From contig NZ_UWOE01000002.1 in the NCBI RefSeq assembly GCF_900604355.1, forward strand, positions 248,001-312,000: a stretch of 64,000 nucleotides of DNA, in the 5' to 3' direction. How positions within the stretch are numbered: the stretch's first letter is position 1; every line of letters begins with the position of its first letter. The notes beneath the pieces are model-generated. The model saw only the letters and a program-made list of their open reading frames with translations. It did no database searches and had not been told where the DNA came from. Of this stretch, positions 43,214-53,155 are shown one piece after another. This DNA comes from Luxibacter massiliensis (GTDB taxonomy: Bacteria > Bacillota > Clostridia > Lachnospirales > Lachnospiraceae). Both the position numbers and the translations under genes were made by a program.

Positions 43214-43939
43214 ATGAACGATAAAACTTTTACAGAAGAACTAAAGACAAAGCGTGAAGAATACGGAATTACACAAAAAAGGCTTGCTGTTGCCTGTGGT
43301 ATCAGTCGTGAATACTATAACCGCATTGAAAACGGACAGACAAATGCAAGCGAAGAACTGAAAGCAGAGATACAAAAGCAGTTGGAACGATTAAATCCAT
43401 TAGAGCCTATGTTCATACTGATTGATTATTTCCGTGTCCGTTTCCCTACCACAGAGCCGTTGACAGTGATTAAAGATATTCTGCATATCAATCCCCGACA
43501 CATGCTCCATGAAGAATACGGACGTTACGGCTACGAAGAACAATATATTTTAGGCAATATTACCGTTCTGGTATCTTCTAACCTGTCATTGGGTGTCCTG
43601 CTGGAACTGAAAGGAAAAGGGTGCAGGCAAATGGAAGCCTACCTGCTGGCACAGCAAAGGAGCTGGTTTGATTTGATGATGGATTGCCTGACTTCTGACG
43701 GCGCGATGAAGCGCCTTGACCTTGCGATAAATGACAGGGTCGGTGTGCTGGATATTCCCATGCTCATAGAGAAGTACCAGCGTGGGGAATGTATCTCCTA
43801 CTTTCGCAAACAAAAGCGATATGACGGAACGGACAAGAACGGTGATGATATGCCCGAAAGCACAGGCAATACAATGTATATCGGTTCAACACAAAGCGAG
43901 CTGTATTTCTGCATTTATGAAAAGGCAAAGTGGTGTTAG
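43214..43939 (+). pseudogene. MobT/Orf20-type relaxase, C-terminally truncated
   Basis: 241 residues remain. An N-terminal HTH (TQKRLAVACGISREYYNRIENG) is followed by the replication-initiation-factor domain seen in Tn916 Orf20 (MFILIDYFRVRFPTTEPLTV, and MKRLDLAINDRVGVLDIP). Full proteins are about 400 residues. Here it breaks off in ELYFCIYEKAKWC just before the IS3 element. It would nick oriT to start transfer; the truncation probably kills it. Confidence 0.85.
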
Positions 43940-44000
43940 TATATAAGTGTAGACAAAAAAAGTTGAACAACCTATACTACTAAAAGAAAGAGCAAAGGAG

Positions 44001-44288
44001 ATGTTCAATATGGCGAAAAATCAAAAATCTTATACTCCGGAATTCAAGCAGCAGATCGTCGATCTTTACAATGCCGGAGGAACCTCCTATCCTCAACTGG
44101 AACGTGAATATGGCGTAAGTAAAAGTACTCTCAGCACTTGGGTAAAGCAATTATCACCAATCAAAATCTCAGAGGAACAAACCGTCACTCTCAAGGAGTA
44201 TAAGGCTCTTCAAAAAGAAATCCAGCGCCTTAAAATCGAGAATGAAATATTAAAAAAAGCGACCGCCATATTCGCAAAAGAACAATAG
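44001..44288 (+). CDS. IS3-family transposase OrfA
   Basis: 95 residues: an HTH_Tnp_1 domain (YTPEFKQQIVDLYNAGGTSY, YGVSKSTLSTWVKQ) and a leucine-zipper-like end. It binds IS ends. Near the stop an A7G run (44252-44259) and GCAAAAG (44274-44280) are candidate slippery sites for -1 frameshifting into OrfB. Confidence 0.9.
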   Translation: MFNMAKNQKSYTPEFKQQIVDLYNAGGTSYPQLEREYGVSKSTLSTWVKQLSPIKISEEQTVTLKEYKALQKEIQRLKIENEILKKATAIFAKEQ

Positions 44289-44332
44289 CTGAGATTGTTT
44301 CTTTCATCCAGCATAACCTTAAAGGTTACACG

Positions 44333-45163
44333 GTGTCACAGGTTTGCAGCGCCTTGAAGTTTCCAAGAAGCACCTATTACAAAGCTTTGGTTCGTGTACC
44401 CTCAAACAGGCAGGAGGAATATAAGAAATTCAGCCATGAGGTGAAACAGGTTTATGATGATTCAAAACAGAGGTATGGCGCTGTTAAAATATGTCGTATC
44501 CTCAATGGCAACGGAATACCCTGTAGTGTAAAGCGTGTCCAGAGACATATGGCCAAACAGGGACTGAGGTCTGTGGTGGTAAAAAAGTATAACCACCAGG
44601 CAAACCACGGAGTTGTTCCTGATGATAAGGCAAATATTCTGGGGCGTGATTTTGAAGCGGAAACCATTTATCAGAAATGGTGTACGGATATTACCTGCAT
44701 CCATGTGCAGGAAGAAGGCTGGACATATCTGGCTTCCGTGATGGACTTGTGCAGCCGAAAGATTATCGGATATGCCTATGGGACAACCATGACAGCTGAA
44801 CTGGCAGTGGAGGCAGTAAAAAATGCCTGCCTGAATGTCAGGAATACGCATGGAATCCTCCTCCATAGTGATTTGGGAAGTCAGTACACGAGCCAGGTAT
44901 TTGAGAGTTACCTGCACAGTCAGGGGATACGTCATTCATTCAGCCGTAAAGGGAATCCCTATGACAATGCCTGCATAGAATCTTTCCATTCTGTATTGAA
45001 AAAGGAAGAGGTCTATCTCCACACATATCAAGATATCAAAGAGGCTCGGAGAGCAATCTTTGAGTACATAGAGGGTTGGTATAACCGCAAAAGAATTCAT
45101 AGTGCCATTGGCTATATGACACCACAGCAAAAGGAGGATGAAGAATTAAAAAAATCTGCATAG
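44333..45163 (+). CDS. IS3-family transposase OrfB (integrase core)
   Basis: 276 residues from ATG 44333, though the open frame extends upstream to about 44252 and is probably expressed as an OrfAB fusion. The DDE triad is visible: WCTDITCIH, LLHSDLGSQYTS and NPYDNACIESFHSVLKKE. It looks intact, so the IS may be mobile. Confidence 0.9.
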   Translation: MSQVCSALKFPRSTYYKALVRVPSNRQEEYKKFSHEVKQVYDDSKQRYGAVKICRILNGNGIPCSVKRVQRHMAKQGLRSVVVKKYNHQANHGVVPDDKANILGRDFEAETIYQKWCTDITCIHVQEEGWTYLASVMDLCSRKIIGYAYGTTMTAELAVEAVKNACLNVRNTHGILLHSDLGSQYTSQVFESYLHSQGIRHSFSRKGNPYDNACIESFHSVLKKEEVYLHTYQDIKEARRAIFEYIEGWYNRKRIHSAIGYMTPQQKEDEELKKSA

Positions 45164-45195
45164 CCTTTCAACTTTTTGTGCCCAATGTATTTGCA

Positions 45196-45270
45196 CCAGA
45201 GATAGACGAGAACGGCGAACGACTACAGGAAGTCGAGATATACTACCGCTTTATCGGAAAGATTGAGTAA
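45196..45270 (+). pseudogene. C-terminal remnant of a large serine recombinase
   Basis: The frame reads PEIDENGERLQEVEIYYRF then IGKIE and stop; this is the tail of DUF4368-type transposon recombinases. The rest has been lost, probably in a deletion next to the IS3 element. Confidence 0.6.
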
Positions 45271-45315
45271 TAAAACAGAGTAATATTTTTAACTAAGGGA
45301 AACAGATTTGAGCAG

Positions 45316-46722
45316 CTAGGAAGCACGGGTGAGGGAGAAGATAAACTCTGTTCCGACTCCTTCCGTGCTGATGACATTTATATGTTCATCATGGGCAGCC
45401 AGGGCTTCCTTGACGATTGCAAGGCCCAGGCCAGTGCCCTTTTTATCTTTGCCGCGTGACAGGTCTGATTTATAAAAACGCTCCCAGATTTTGTTCAGTT
45501 CTTTGCGGGGAATTCCAATTCCTGAATCTTTGATAGAAATAAATATTTTCTCTCCACGTTCAGTTACTTCTACGACCACTGAAGATTCATTTTCACTAAA
45601 TTTCACGGCATTGTCCAGCAGATTATAAAGAACCTGCTGGATTTTTCTTTTGTCTGCAGAGACAAATACCTGGTCAGCCACGAGAAGAAGTTCAATGGAA
45701 ACCCGCCTGCTTGTGCAGACGCCTTCAAAGGAGGCGGCGGTTATTTTCAGCATCTCCTGAATATCGAACTGGGTTTTATCCAGAAGCAGTTCTTTTGTAT
45801 CAAATTCATTCAGAGTCAGTAAATCCTTTGTAAGGTCAGTCAGCCTCTCGGTTTCAAATAAAATAATATCCAAATACTTTCCATGCAGTTCAGGAGGGAT
45901 GGTACCATCTGCCATTGCCTGGACATACCCCCGGATAGATGTGAGAGGAGAGCGGAAATCATGGGAGACATTAGCTACAATTTTTTTCTGGTATTCTTCC
46001 ATATCTTTTAACTGGGAGGACATATAATTTAAGGACGCAGACAGATACCCCATCTCATCATGGGTATAGACAGGGATTTCATAGGTTAAGTTTCCCGAAG
46101 CGTACTGGGTGGCGGCTTCAGTGATTTGCCGCAGCGGACGGTATATAAAGAAATGGAAACCTAACAGTATGGCAAAAGACAGGACGTATATTACAGCCAC
46201 AGTGATATATACGGGGAACAGCATCTGCGTACATATTTCTTCAATGTAGGAGAGCGGTTTATGGATGAGGAGGTATCCTTTGGTATAGAACCCTTGGGTT
46301 ACAGGCGCCATGACTGTTATCATGTCCTCCTCAAAATATCCATGATAGTTCCCAATAATAAATTGGTTGCTGCCAATCTCAGCAGGGTCAAACTCCTGAA
46401 TGGCCTCGGGAGCCTTTGTGCCGTCCAGATTGGCGGAAGTAATCAATGTACCGTTAGATTCTACAAACCAGAGGGATGAATTTAAGTATAAGTTCATGGC
46501 GCTTAACTGGGAATGGACTGCCCAGGATGAAGCCTCCCCGAGAAAATAAGAGGGAAGATAATCGGTGGCAATCAGATTGGCCTCTTTGTACAGGTTTTGA
46601 GAATCACTTTTTTCCAGCCGGTTCAGTATGAGCTGGCTGGATAAGATCCCAACAGTAAAAAAACTGAGAAATCCGAAAATTATATATATTATAATAAATT
46701 TTAAGTACAGAGTACTCTTCAT
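45316..46722 (-). CDS. Sensor histidine kinase
   Basis: 468 residues. Two transmembrane segments (about 8-30 and 160-185) enclose an extracellular sensor of about 130 residues, then HAMP, the histidine in ANVSHDFRSPLTSIRGY, and ATPase boxes DNAVKFSENES, DSGIGIPRKELNKIWERFYK and GTGLGLAIVKEALA. It follows the response regulator on the - strand by 27 bases. The signal is unknown; the large extracellular loop suggests an envelope or small-molecule ligand. Confidence 0.92.
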   Translation of the reverse strand: MKSTLYLKFIIIYIIFGFLSFFTVGILSSQLILNRLEKSDSQNLYKEANLIATDYLPSYFLGEASSWAVHSQLSAMNLYLNSSLWFVESNGTLITSANLDGTKAPEAIQEFDPAEIGSNQFIIGNYHGYFEEDMITVMAPVTQGFYTKGYLLIHKPLSYIEEICTQMLFPVYITVAVIYVLSFAILLGFHFFIYRPLRQITEAATQYASGNLTYEIPVYTHDEMGYLSASLNYMSSQLKDMEEYQKKIVANVSHDFRSPLTSIRGYVQAMADGTIPPELHGKYLDIILFETERLTDLTKDLLTLNEFDTKELLLDKTQFDIQEMLKITAASFEGVCTSRRVSIELLLVADQVFVSADKRKIQQVLYNLLDNAVKFSENESSVVVEVTERGEKIFISIKDSGIGIPRKELNKIWERFYKSDLSRGKDKKGTGLGLAIVKEALAAHDEHINVISTEGVGTEFIFSLTRAS

Positions 46723-46749
46723 GCCGCACTTCCTTATAGATGAAAATAG

Positions 46750-47451
<702 letters not shown>

Positions 47452-47465
47452 AAACTAGCCTCCTT

Positions 47466-47540
47466 GGATGTAAAGGGGACAGTCCCTTTTGCAAAAGGGA
47501 CTGTCCCCTTTGAGCTCCGTTTTCTGATAATTCTGACAAT
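47466..47540 (-). repeat. GGGACAGTCCC palindrome repeat, family 2, copy B
   Basis: Bases 47472-47511 are a perfect 40-base palindrome: each 20-base half, beginning AAAGGGGACAGTCCC, is the reverse complement of the other. The flank TCAGAAAACGGAGC on the - strand matches copy A at 26764-26835. Confidence 0.85.
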
Positions 47541-47549
47541 AATAAATTC

Positions 47550-49925
47550 TTATTTAAACTCTACAATTGTAACGCCTGCATCGCCCTCACCAAACTCTCC
47601 TAATCTATATGACTTGACGTGTTTCTGGCGCCTTAAGTATTCGTGGATGCCTTTGCGGAGTGCTCCGGTGCCTTTTCCATGCACCACTCTTACGGTGCTC
47701 AGGTGTGAAAGTATAGCGTCGTCCAGATATTTATCTAGTTCTGAGACAGCCTCATTAACGGTCTTTCCCAGGAGGTTGATTTCAGGACTTACGGACAGGG
47801 ATTTATTCATCTTAAGCTTACCTTTAGAAGTATGTTTCAGAGGTTTGGCAGTATAAGGTACGGGTTCTTCTATGATTTCCAAATCGGAAATTGCTACCTG
47901 TGAACGGAGGATTCCCATCTGTACAGTCACATTCCCCCGGGTATCAGGAAGAGAGCTTACGGTTCCAGTCAGATTCATGCTAAGAACCCGGACAGATTCT
48001 CCAAGTTTAAAATCTTCCGGTTTATATGCTTTCTTTTGCTTTTGGACCGGAATGGATCCATAAGCAGAAGTCTCTTTTATTTTCAGGCGGAGACGTTCCC
48101 GTTCTTTTTCCATTTCAGAGGCGGAAATATTCTCTTTACCAAATTTACGGAAATTTTTCATGGTCTCATCGGCCAGCTCTTTGGCTTCCCTAAGTACCGC
48201 GCTGGCCTTTTCGTTGGCCTCTCTGAGGATACGTTCCTTTTGCAGATCCATTCTTTCCTGTTTTTGTTTTGCCTGGATTTTTAAGGTTTCTATTTCTTGC
48301 TTGTATGCCTCTATGGCCCTTCGTTCCTGCTCAATAGTTTTCTTACTTGCCTCCAAATCTGTCAGCAGATCCTCAAAAGATACATCCTGTTCTGTCAGAT
48401 GCTCACGGGCGCTGTCAATAATATAATCTGGGAGGCCTAGTCTTCCAGATATGGCAAAAGCATTACTTTTCCCGGGAATTCCAATTAAAAGCCGGTAGGT
48501 AGGCTTCAGGCTTTCTACATCGAATTCACAGCATGCGTTTTCTATGCCTGGTGTGGAAAGGGCGTAGACTTTCAGCTCACTATAATGGGTAGTTGCCATA
48601 GTGCGGATATTCCTGCCATGGAGATGGGACAGGATTGCAATGGCAAGTGCCGCCCCCTCTGTAGGGTCTGTCCCTGCGCCCAGCTCGTCGAAAAGAACCA
48701 GGGACTTTTCATCCACTTTCTGGAGAAATGAGACAATATTGGTCATGTGGGAAGAAAAAGTACTCAGGCTCTGTTCAATACTTTGCTCATCTCCGATGTC
48801 TGCATATACCTGGTGGAATATAGCCAGCTCAGAACGGTCCTTAGCTGGAATGTGGAGTCCGGCCTGCCCCATGAGTGTAAAAAGGCCCACTGTTTTCAGG
48901 GAGACAGTCTTTCCTCCCGTATTGGGGCCGGTAATAATCAGCAGTGAAAAGTCTTCTCCAAGTGTAACGGTAATAGGAACTACCTTTTTAGGATCCAGCA
49001 ATGGATGGCGGCCTTCCCTGATATGGATACGCCCTTCGGTATTTAGTACAGGGCGACTCCCATTCATGGAAATAGCCAGAGAACCTCTGGCAAAAATGAA
49101 GTCCAAATCTGTCAGGATTTTATAATTTGACCTGATTTCTTCTGTAAATTCGGCGGCTTTCGTACTTAACATGGCCAGAATTACCTGAATTTCTTCCTGC
49201 TCCTTTGCATAGAGCTCTTTTAAGTCATTGTTAAGTTTCACCACAGCCATTGGTTCGATAAACAAGGTGGAGCCTGTGGATGACTGGTCGTGTATCATAC
49301 CACCTACCTGGCTCCGGTATTCCGATTTGACAGGCACACAATAACGGTCTCCACGCATAGTGATAATAGGGTCCTGTAAATATGTCCGGAGAGACCCGTT
49401 AACCAGGCCGGTAAGTGTAGCATGTACTTTGTCGTTTAGAGATGAAATCTTTCTGCGGATATTCTTCAGGGTACTGCTTGCCTCGTCACTGATCTCATCT
49501 TCATCTAAAATGCAATGTTCAATTTCAGATGTGAGGGGCGTTAAAGGTTCCAGCTGCTGGAAATAAACATCTAGGCAGTCAGTTAAATCCTCCTGGGTAT
49601 CGTGGCGCCCATAAGATTTTACACGGGCCGAAGTCTGTAAAAGTTTGCAGATACGCAGTAGTTCGCCACTTCCTAATGTTCCGCCAATTTCCAAGCGTTT
49701 TAAAGATTCTCCTACGGGGAATGCGTCACTTAAGGAAATACGTCCCTTTTTTATAATTCTTGTAAATGCAGCGGCCGTCTGCTCCTGAAATGTATTAATA
49801 CGCTGAAGATCAGTCATTGGCCTGAGTTTTCTGCAGAGCTGCTTACCCCTCATGGAGGAAGCCTGCTCCTCAAGAAGGGAAATAATCTTATTGTATTCTA
49901 ATTTATTTAATGTTTTCTGATTCAT
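47550..49925 (-). CDS. mutS2: MutS2 endonuclease/ribosome-splitting ATPase
   Basis: 791 residues. Walker A GPNTGGKTVSLKTVG, the MutS signature ELGAGTDPTEGAALA, a long coiled coil (residues about 515-630), and a C-terminal Smr nuclease domain VVHGKGTGALRKGIHEYLR. It suppresses recombination and, in Bacillus, rescues collided ribosomes. ATG at 49925 follows AAAGGTGAAC; the upstream in-frame extension is not supported. Confidence 0.93.
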   Translation of the reverse strand: MNQKTLNKLEYNKIISLLEEQASSMRGKQLCRKLRPMTDLQRINTFQEQTAAAFTRIIKKGRISLSDAFPVGESLKRLEIGGTLGSGELLRICKLLQTSARVKSYGRHDTQEDLTDCLDVYFQQLEPLTPLTSEIEHCILDEDEISDEASSTLKNIRRKISSLNDKVHATLTGLVNGSLRTYLQDPIITMRGDRYCVPVKSEYRSQVGGMIHDQSSTGSTLFIEPMAVVKLNNDLKELYAKEQEEIQVILAMLSTKAAEFTEEIRSNYKILTDLDFIFARGSLAISMNGSRPVLNTEGRIHIREGRHPLLDPKKVVPITVTLGEDFSLLIITGPNTGGKTVSLKTVGLFTLMGQAGLHIPAKDRSELAIFHQVYADIGDEQSIEQSLSTFSSHMTNIVSFLQKVDEKSLVLFDELGAGTDPTEGAALAIAILSHLHGRNIRTMATTHYSELKVYALSTPGIENACCEFDVESLKPTYRLLIGIPGKSNAFAISGRLGLPDYIIDSAREHLTEQDVSFEDLLTDLEASKKTIEQERRAIEAYKQEIETLKIQAKQKQERMDLQKERILREANEKASAVLREAKELADETMKNFRKFGKENISASEMEKERERLRLKIKETSAYGSIPVQKQKKAYKPEDFKLGESVRVLSMNLTGTVSSLPDTRGNVTVQMGILRSQVAISDLEIIEEPVPYTAKPLKHTSKGKLKMNKSLSVSPEINLLGKTVNEAVSELDKYLDDAILSHLSTVRVVHGKGTGALRKGIHEYLRRQKHVKSYRLGEFGEGDAGVTIVEFK

Positions 49926-50048
49926 TCTGTTCACCTTTACACTGAGTTCATAGGTACATTCTACTCTATTTGAAGGATATTGAAAAGGATAAATATTGAA
50001 CAATTCCAGGGAATCAGTTATACTATAGGCTAAAGGAGACTGGTGCCT

Positions 50049-51350
50049 ATGCCGTACGATGATGAGCAGAAAAAGGAGCCGGATGAAAAATCAGAAGAGC
50101 CGGACGGAGGGTTAGAGGAAGAGAAGTTTTCTTTTTTGCAGGCCACTGTGAAGCCTAAGCCAGTGACAAGAAAAAGGATTCTGATACAACTCACGAGGGT
50201 GGGGATATACGGACTGATTTTCGGGACGTTTGCCTGCCTTGGTTTTTTTGCGCTTAAACCTTGGGCCCAGAGTGCGTTCCAGGGAGATCCAAAGACAGTT
50301 ACCATACCAGAGGACGAGGAAGCTGACACCTCTTCTGATGAAGCCTCACAGGAAAGTGAGGCTATGGCTCCGGCGCTGACTGCTGATAATTATAAAGAGA
50401 TGATGAAGAAAGTATATGAGGTTGCGAAGGAAGCAGATAAATGTGTTGTGTCCGTACAGGCGGCTGGAGATAATGATACTTTGTCAGCGGAGGGACATGG
50501 CACTGAAGGAAGCGTAGCAGGATTCATTGTGGCAGATAATGGGCAGGAGATATTGATTCTCTGTGACAATTCTGTGTGCGCAGATGCCAAGAGCTGGAAG
50601 GTCACATTTTCTGATGACAGCCAGTATGGAGCAACCTTAAAAAAGCAGGACAGAAACAGTGGACTGGCTGTATTTGGCATTGCCAGGGGAGAGGTTTCTA
50701 CTACAACCTGGAATGCAGCATCGGTGGCCGTTCTGGGAAATTCTAATCTGGTAACGAGAGGGGATGCTGTGATTGCATTGGGCAATACATTTGGATATGC
50801 AGGCGGCGTGGGATATGGGATTATCAGCTCTAACAAATATGAAGAAATATTGGCAGACGGGGAAAGGAGCATATTGACTACAGATATTGCAGCGGCGGCA
50901 GATGGGACAGGGATTCTGTTTAATCTAAATGGTGAAGTGATTGGGATGATTGACTGTGGGATTTGGGAAGCTAAAGAGACAAGTACAGTAAAAGCTCTCG
51001 CCATTTCCGACTTAAAGGCTACAATAGAATTGCTGGTTAATGGCCAGAGCGTGCCTTACGTAGGGGTTTACGGCACCACGATTAATGAGGCTATTTCTGA
51101 AGAGCAGGACATGCCTACAGGGATTTATGTGACCCAGGTGAATCCGGATTCCCCGGCGATGGCTGCGGGGATTCAAAATGGAGACATTCTTCAAATGGTG
51201 GGTGATACGAAGCTGACTAATACACTATCCTATGAAAAGGCTATCATGGAAAGCCGTGTGGGGGAGAGTGTCAAGATAGTAGGAAAGCGCAGGGGCGCCA
51301 ATGGTTATGTGGATATAGATTTTACAGTCACTGTCGGAAGTCAGGAGTAA
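50049..51350 (+). CDS. Trypsin-like/PDZ membrane protein lacking the catalytic triad (inactive HtrA relative)
   Basis: 433 residues: a cytoplasmic acidic N-terminus (about 45 residues), one membrane segment (about 50-72), a DegP-like beta-barrel region and a C-terminal PDZ domain (GIYVTQVNPDSPAMAAGIQNG). The expected His loop reads GFIVADNGQEILIL with no His, the Asp position is NSGLAVFGI, and the GNSGG serine loop reads AAADGTGILFNLNGE. It therefore probably acts as a binding or chaperone protein, not a protease. ATG 50049 has AAGGAG 10 bases upstream. Neighbours mutS2 (divergent) and yhaM give no pathway clue. Confidence 0.8.
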   Translation: MPYDDEQKKEPDEKSEEPDGGLEEEKFSFLQATVKPKPVTRKRILIQLTRVGIYGLIFGTFACLGFFALKPWAQSAFQGDPKTVTIPEDEEADTSSDEASQESEAMAPALTADNYKEMMKKVYEVAKEADKCVVSVQAAGDNDTLSAEGHGTEGSVAGFIVADNGQEILILCDNSVCADAKSWKVTFSDDSQYGATLKKQDRNSGLAVFGIARGEVSTTTWNAASVAVLGNSNLVTRGDAVIALGNTFGYAGGVGYGIISSNKYEEILADGERSILTTDIAAAADGTGILFNLNGEVIGMIDCGIWEAKETSTVKALAISDLKATIELLVNGQSVPYVGVYGTTINEAISEEQDMPTGIYVTQVNPDSPAMAAGIQNGDILQMVGDTKLTNTLSYEKAIMESRVGESVKIVGKRRGANGYVDIDFTVTVGSQE

Positions 51351-51471
51351 ATGATAGGCAGGCAATATCCGATAAGGCTGGAGTAAGGCTGTCAGGTTTA
51401 TGTGGCAGCCTGTGTTATGTAATAGGGTATTCCCCATAATATGATGATATTGGAAAGGATTAGTAGGAGTT

Positions 51472-52413
51472 ATGAGATATATTAATAATTTACACGAAGG
51501 CGAGACAATACGTAATATTTACCTTTGCAGAGGCAAGAGATCTGCAGAGACAAGAAATGGGAAACCATATGACAACCTCTTGCTGCAGGATAAGACAGGG
51601 ACTCTGGATGGAAAGGTATGGGATCCAAATTCACAGGGGATTGCGGACTATGATGAGAAAGATTTTATAGAAGTATATGGTGAGGTTATCAGTTATAATA
51701 ATAATTTACAGTTAAATATTAAACAGATTAGAAAAGCATCTGAAGGAGAGTTCGACCTGGCAGATTACATGCCCGCCTCTGAGAAGAGCGTGGATGGTAT
51801 GTATGAGGAACTGCTTTCTTATATCCGCCAGATTTCTAATAATTATCTGCGCAGCGTGGTAGAATTTTACTTTATGAAAGATGAAGAGTTTATCAAAGCC
51901 TTTAAGGAGCATTCAGCGGCAAAAACCGTACATCACGGGTTTGCAGGAGGACTGTTGGAGCATACTTTAAGCGTGTTAAGGTTATGCGAGTATTTTGCAG
52001 ATACATACTCTATCCTCAACAAAGACTTGCTGCTTGCCTCCGCCATCTGCCACGATATAGGCAAGACTAAAGAGCTGTCCCCCTTCCCAGATAACGACTA
52101 CACTGATGATGGACAACTCCTCGGCCATATTATCATAGGAGTCGAGATGGTAAGTGAGGCCGTACGTTCCATTCCAGACTTCCCCGAAAAACTGGCCAGT
52201 GAACTTAAGCATTGTATTATCGCACATCATGGAGAATTAGAGTACGGATCACCAAAAAAACCAGCCCTGGCAGAAGCTTTTGCATTAAATCTGGCAGATA
52301 ATGCAGATGCCAAGATGCAGACACTTACAGAAATATTTAAAGACAAAACAGGGACAGACTGGCTGGGGTACAATCGCATGTTTGAGACAAACCTGCGGCG
52401 GAGTTCAATTTGA
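51472..52413 (+). CDS. yhaM: 3'-5' exoribonuclease YhaM
   Basis: 313 residues: N-terminal OB-fold (DNLLLQDKTGTLDGKVWDP) and a metal-dependent HD domain (KTVHHGFAGGLLEHTLSV, ASAICHDIGKTKEL, HCIIAHHGELEYGSP). It degrades RNA from the 3' end. It starts at ATG 51472. The stop is directly followed by the family 3 hairpin. Confidence 0.88.
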   Translation: MRYINNLHEGETIRNIYLCRGKRSAETRNGKPYDNLLLQDKTGTLDGKVWDPNSQGIADYDEKDFIEVYGEVISYNNNLQLNIKQIRKASEGEFDLADYMPASEKSVDGMYEELLSYIRQISNNYLRSVVEFYFMKDEEFIKAFKEHSAAKTVHHGFAGGLLEHTLSVLRLCEYFADTYSILNKDLLLASAICHDIGKTKELSPFPDNDYTDDGQLLGHIIIGVEMVSEAVRSIPDFPEKLASELKHCIIAHHGELEYGSPKKPALAEAFALNLADNADAKMQTLTEIFKDKTGTDWLGYNRMFETNLRRSSI

Positions 52414-52446
52414 GGACGTAATAAAGTGATAAAGGGTTACGTCCCT
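52411..52446. repeat. Short hairpin repeat, family 3, copy B
   Basis: GGACGTAA (52414-52421) with TTACGTCC (52437-52444) and a purine-rich loop, then CTAATTA; the related copy at 21563-21596 ends CTAAATTA. Confidence 0.7.
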
Positions 52447-52585
52447 AATTACATTTAGATGTGTACCTAAATGTACAAAAGGAGTATTAGTGTGAAAGAA
52501 AGTAGAGAACAGCCAAGAAATGGCGCACTTAAACAAGCTATCATAAGGTAGCGTGTTTATAAGGAATGTATGTTTAGTATAAAAA

Positions 52586-52912
52586 TCAGGAAGCTAATTG
52601 CGATTCGGGGATAATTCCTTCACGCAGCAAAAGTTTTTTGGCATATTTGATGGCCTTGGCTTTTTGTTTTTCAACAAGAGCTTGCGGCATATCAGTTTTG
52701 TATAAGTCGCTTGGGTTCCACCGCTCGCCAGTAGACAGCATCTGGAAAACAGCAGTGAGAATCATTCGGGCAATCGCGATAATGGCTCTTTGATTGTGGC
52801 GACGAGAAAAGATTTGTGAACATCGACACCACAACAGGTTTAAAAAGTAACTTTCATGGGTCTGGCTCCTTTCGTAAAAAGATAAGAAGCCATTGACTGG
52901 ACTGCCACACAA
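52586..52912 (-). pseudogene. IS110-family transposase, C-terminal remnant
   Basis: The open frame reads RRHNQRAIIAIARMILTAVF, QMLSTGERWNPSDLY, then EKQKAKAIKYAKKLLLREG, the IS110 C-terminal pattern. The N-terminal RuvC-like half is missing, and the first about 30 codons do not look like transposase. The flanking 52447-52585 and 52913-53120 hold no gene. Confidence 0.65.
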
Positions 52913-53120
52913 TTAAACAAAGGTGCTTAAACAATTCTTAATGTACGGACTCGTAGTACCACTTATTTGTGCTTGAAAAGGCAGAACTTATACTGATTTT
53001 TATGCTGTCTAAAACGAAGAAAGTTATTGCAACTTCTCCTCCGGTGCTTTGTAGTATAGCTTCTTGTAAACTATTTTACAGCACAGCATGGAGAGTTGAA
53101 ACACTTTCATTACTATTTGT

Positions 53121-53140
53121 GCCGCCAACTGAAAGGCGGC
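53121..53140 (+). promoter_or_regulatory. GC hairpin just before the rlmD ribosome site
   Basis: GCCGCC and GGCGGC around AACTGAAA, ending one base before GGAATGGAG. It might modulate ribosome access; there is no T-run for termination. Confidence 0.4.
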
Positions 53141-53155
53141 GGAATGGAGATTTTT

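Larger units (their letters stand above)
43948..45184 (+). mobile_element. IS3-family insertion sequence
   Basis: About 1.24 kb with two overlapping frames (OrfA, OrfB) and imperfect terminal inverted repeats: left TGTAGACAAAAAAAGTTGAA (43948-43967), right TTCAACTTTTTGTGCCCA (45167-45184). No clear target duplication flanks it, which fits an adjacent deletion. Confidence 0.85.

Noticed and set aside
50390..51004. - strand frame of 204 codons opposite the HtrA-like gene
   Set aside because: Shadow frame with serine/alanine-rich random composition.
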